Part shown: piece after piece, positions 6,141-7,095 of the stretch
Numbering within the stretch: position 1 is the stretch's first letter
Layout of the letters: every line of letters starts with the position of its first letter
NCBI GenBank assembly: GCA_020061685.1
Contig: JAGUXU010000044.1
Coordinates: 1 to 7,095 of the forward strand
DNA: 7,095 bases
Direction of reading: 5' to 3'
Origin: Candidatus Omnitrophota bacterium
Lineage (GTDB): Bacteria; Omnitrophota; Gorgyraeia; Pluralincolimonadales; Pluralincolimonadaceae
The notes under the pieces: model-generated
What the model was told of the DNA's origin: nothing
Database searches by the model: none
Seen by the model: only the letters and a program-made list of their open reading frames with translations
Translations under genes and position numbers: made by a program

Positions 6141-7095
6141 ATGATAGAAAATCAGATCCTGGAATTATTGGACAAGACGCTAAGCGGCATAGGCAGGTTC
6201 AAGGGCCTATACGAAAGGGACCTTCTTTATCTGGAGAACCCCAAGGACCCGGCGCACGGCGACCTGTCCGCCAATATCGCATTCAGGATAGCCAGGTCCC
6301 TTAAGGCGGCGCCGAAGGAGGTCGCCAAAGAGATCTCCGTGGCGGTCAGGGATAAACTGAGTTCATCCGCGCTTCGCGACAGCATAGATAATGTCGAAGA
6401 AGTAAACGGCTTTATAAATTTTCATCTCTCGGCGAAATGCCTGCGCGAGATACTCGATGAAATATATTCCGGCAAGGAAAGATTCGGCTCTTCGCAGGCA
6501 GGCAAGGGTAAGAAGGTACAAATAGAATTTGTAAGCGCAAACCCCACCGGCACATTAAGTGTCGCGCACGCGCGGCAGGCGGCATTCGGAGATTCGCTGG
6601 CCAATATATTAAGCGCTAACGGTTACGGCGTGACGCGGGAATATTACATAAATGACGAGGGCGTACAGATAGCGATACTCGGCCAGTCGATATACGCCAG
6701 ATACAGGCAGGAATTAGGCGATGGTTACGAATTACCGGAGAACGGATATAAGGGCGAATACATAAAGGAGATGGCCGGGGAATTCCGCAAGGAGCACGGC
6801 GACAAATATAAGGCCGAGACACCCGAGAACCTCAAAGTCTTTTCCGTATGGGGATGCGATTATTTATTGAACGAAATAAAGAAAGAGCTCCTTGATTTCG
6901 GCGTGAAGTTCGACGTCTGGTTCAGCCAGAAGGCGCTCGGCGCATCGGGAAAGATAGAGGAGGCGCTTGGCTTCCTGAAGAAGAAGGGGCTGTTGTATGA
7001 AGCCGAGGGTGCCGTCTGGTTCAAGTCCACGCAGTTCGGCGATGACAAGGACAGGGTCTTAAAGAAAAGCGACGGCACGTATACTTACGTGACGC
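6141..7095 (+). CDS. argS: Arginyl-tRNA synthetase (ArgS), 3' partial
   Basis: This class Ia synthetase charges tRNA-Arg with arginine. The first 318 residues are visible, of a usual ~550-590; the frame is open to the window end. The N-terminal Add-1 (tRNA-binding) domain spans ~1-115, with PAHGDLSAN at 37-45 and VNGFINFHL at 88-96. The catalytic domain starts with VQIEFVSANPTGTLSVAHARQ (126-146), followed by GDSLANIL (150-157) and REYYINDEGVQI (166-177), then FDVWFSQKAL (257-266), typical of bacterial ArgRS. The HIGH signature is SVAH (140-143) instead of HxGH: the first histidine is serine and the glycine is alanine. The KMSKS region lies beyond the window. The ATG at 6141 gives the expected N-terminus, but no Shine-Dalgarno is visible in the 15 bases between the upstream hairpin and the start. 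Confidence 0.95.
   Translation, partial: MIENQILELLDKTLSGIGRFKGLYERDLLYLENPKDPAHGDLSANIAFRIARSLKAAPKEVAKEISVAVRDKLSSSALRDSIDNVEEVNGFINFHLSAKCLREILDEIYSGKERFGSSQAGKGKKVQIEFVSANPTGTLSVAHARQAAFGDSLANILSANGYGVTREYYINDEGVQIAILGQSIYARYRQELGDGYELPENGYKGEYIKEMAGEFRKEHGDKYKAETPENLKVFSVWGCDYLLNEIKKELLDFGVKFDVWFSQKALGASGKIEEALGFLKKKGLLYEAEGAVWFKSTQFGDDKDRVLKKSDGTYTYVT

Noticed and set aside
6119..6304. A 61-codon + strand frame starting before argS
   Set aside because: It overlaps argS in another frame, begins inside the hairpin arm, and its product resembles no family. The argS frame has the family motifs.
1..7095. A defence, mobile or otherwise undescribed multi-gene system
   Set aside because: Every coding frame is explained by known housekeeping, transport or small-protein families. 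No repeats, integrase, toxin-antitoxin pair or array is visible, and the gaps are too short to hide another gene.

Overview
This window holds a dense run of same-strand housekeeping genes from a bacterial chromosome: obg (5' end outside the window), proB, proA, nadD, a CorA-type Mg transporter, a CNNM/CorC-type membrane protein with a CBS pair, a 46-residue zinc-ribbon protein of the DUF5679 type, rsfS, and argS (3' end outside the window). All nine are on the + strand, and no gap between genes exceeds about 95 bases. I see no mobile element, CRISPR array, tRNA, rRNA or phage gene. The proteins are bacterial in type, with moderate GC, frequent ATA (Ile) and AGG (Arg) codons, and a DUF5679 gene behind a TTGACA / TG-N-TAAACT promoter. 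This would fit an uncultivated candidate phylum such as Omnitrophota. That placement is an inference from style and was not tested by phylogeny.

Bases 1-3480 form the tight block obg-proB-proA-nadD. Genes overlap by 11 nt (obg/proB), abut (proB/proA) or are 5 nt apart (proA/nadD), so they look like one translationally coupled operon. ProB and ProA catalyse the first two steps of proline synthesis from glutamate. NadD makes nicotinate adenine dinucleotide for NAD, and Obg is a GTPase of ribosome assembly. Bases 3495-5470 hold a two-gene divalent-cation module whose reading frames overlap by 10 nt: a CorA-type channel, then a DUF21+CBS protein.

Bases 5471-5561 hold the only clear internal promoter. 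It drives the DUF5679 gene and, since no terminator follows that gene, probably rsfS and perhaps argS. In many bacteria nadD is followed directly by rsfS in the obg-proB-proA-nadD-rsfS order. Here the cation module, the promoter and the zinc-ribbon gene sit between them. rsfS has no usual start codon at the position its family requires, and the best candidate is an ATA codon behind a G-rich Shine-Dalgarno. A 12-bp hairpin lies between rsfS and argS.

I did not find an undescribed multi-gene system. The items worth a second look are local: the rsfS start, a changed HIGH motif in ArgS, a His-to-Leu change in a conserved ProA motif, a shortened Obg-fold loop with no C-terminal domain, several domain-reduced proteins, and the interrupted nadD-rsfS neighbourhood.
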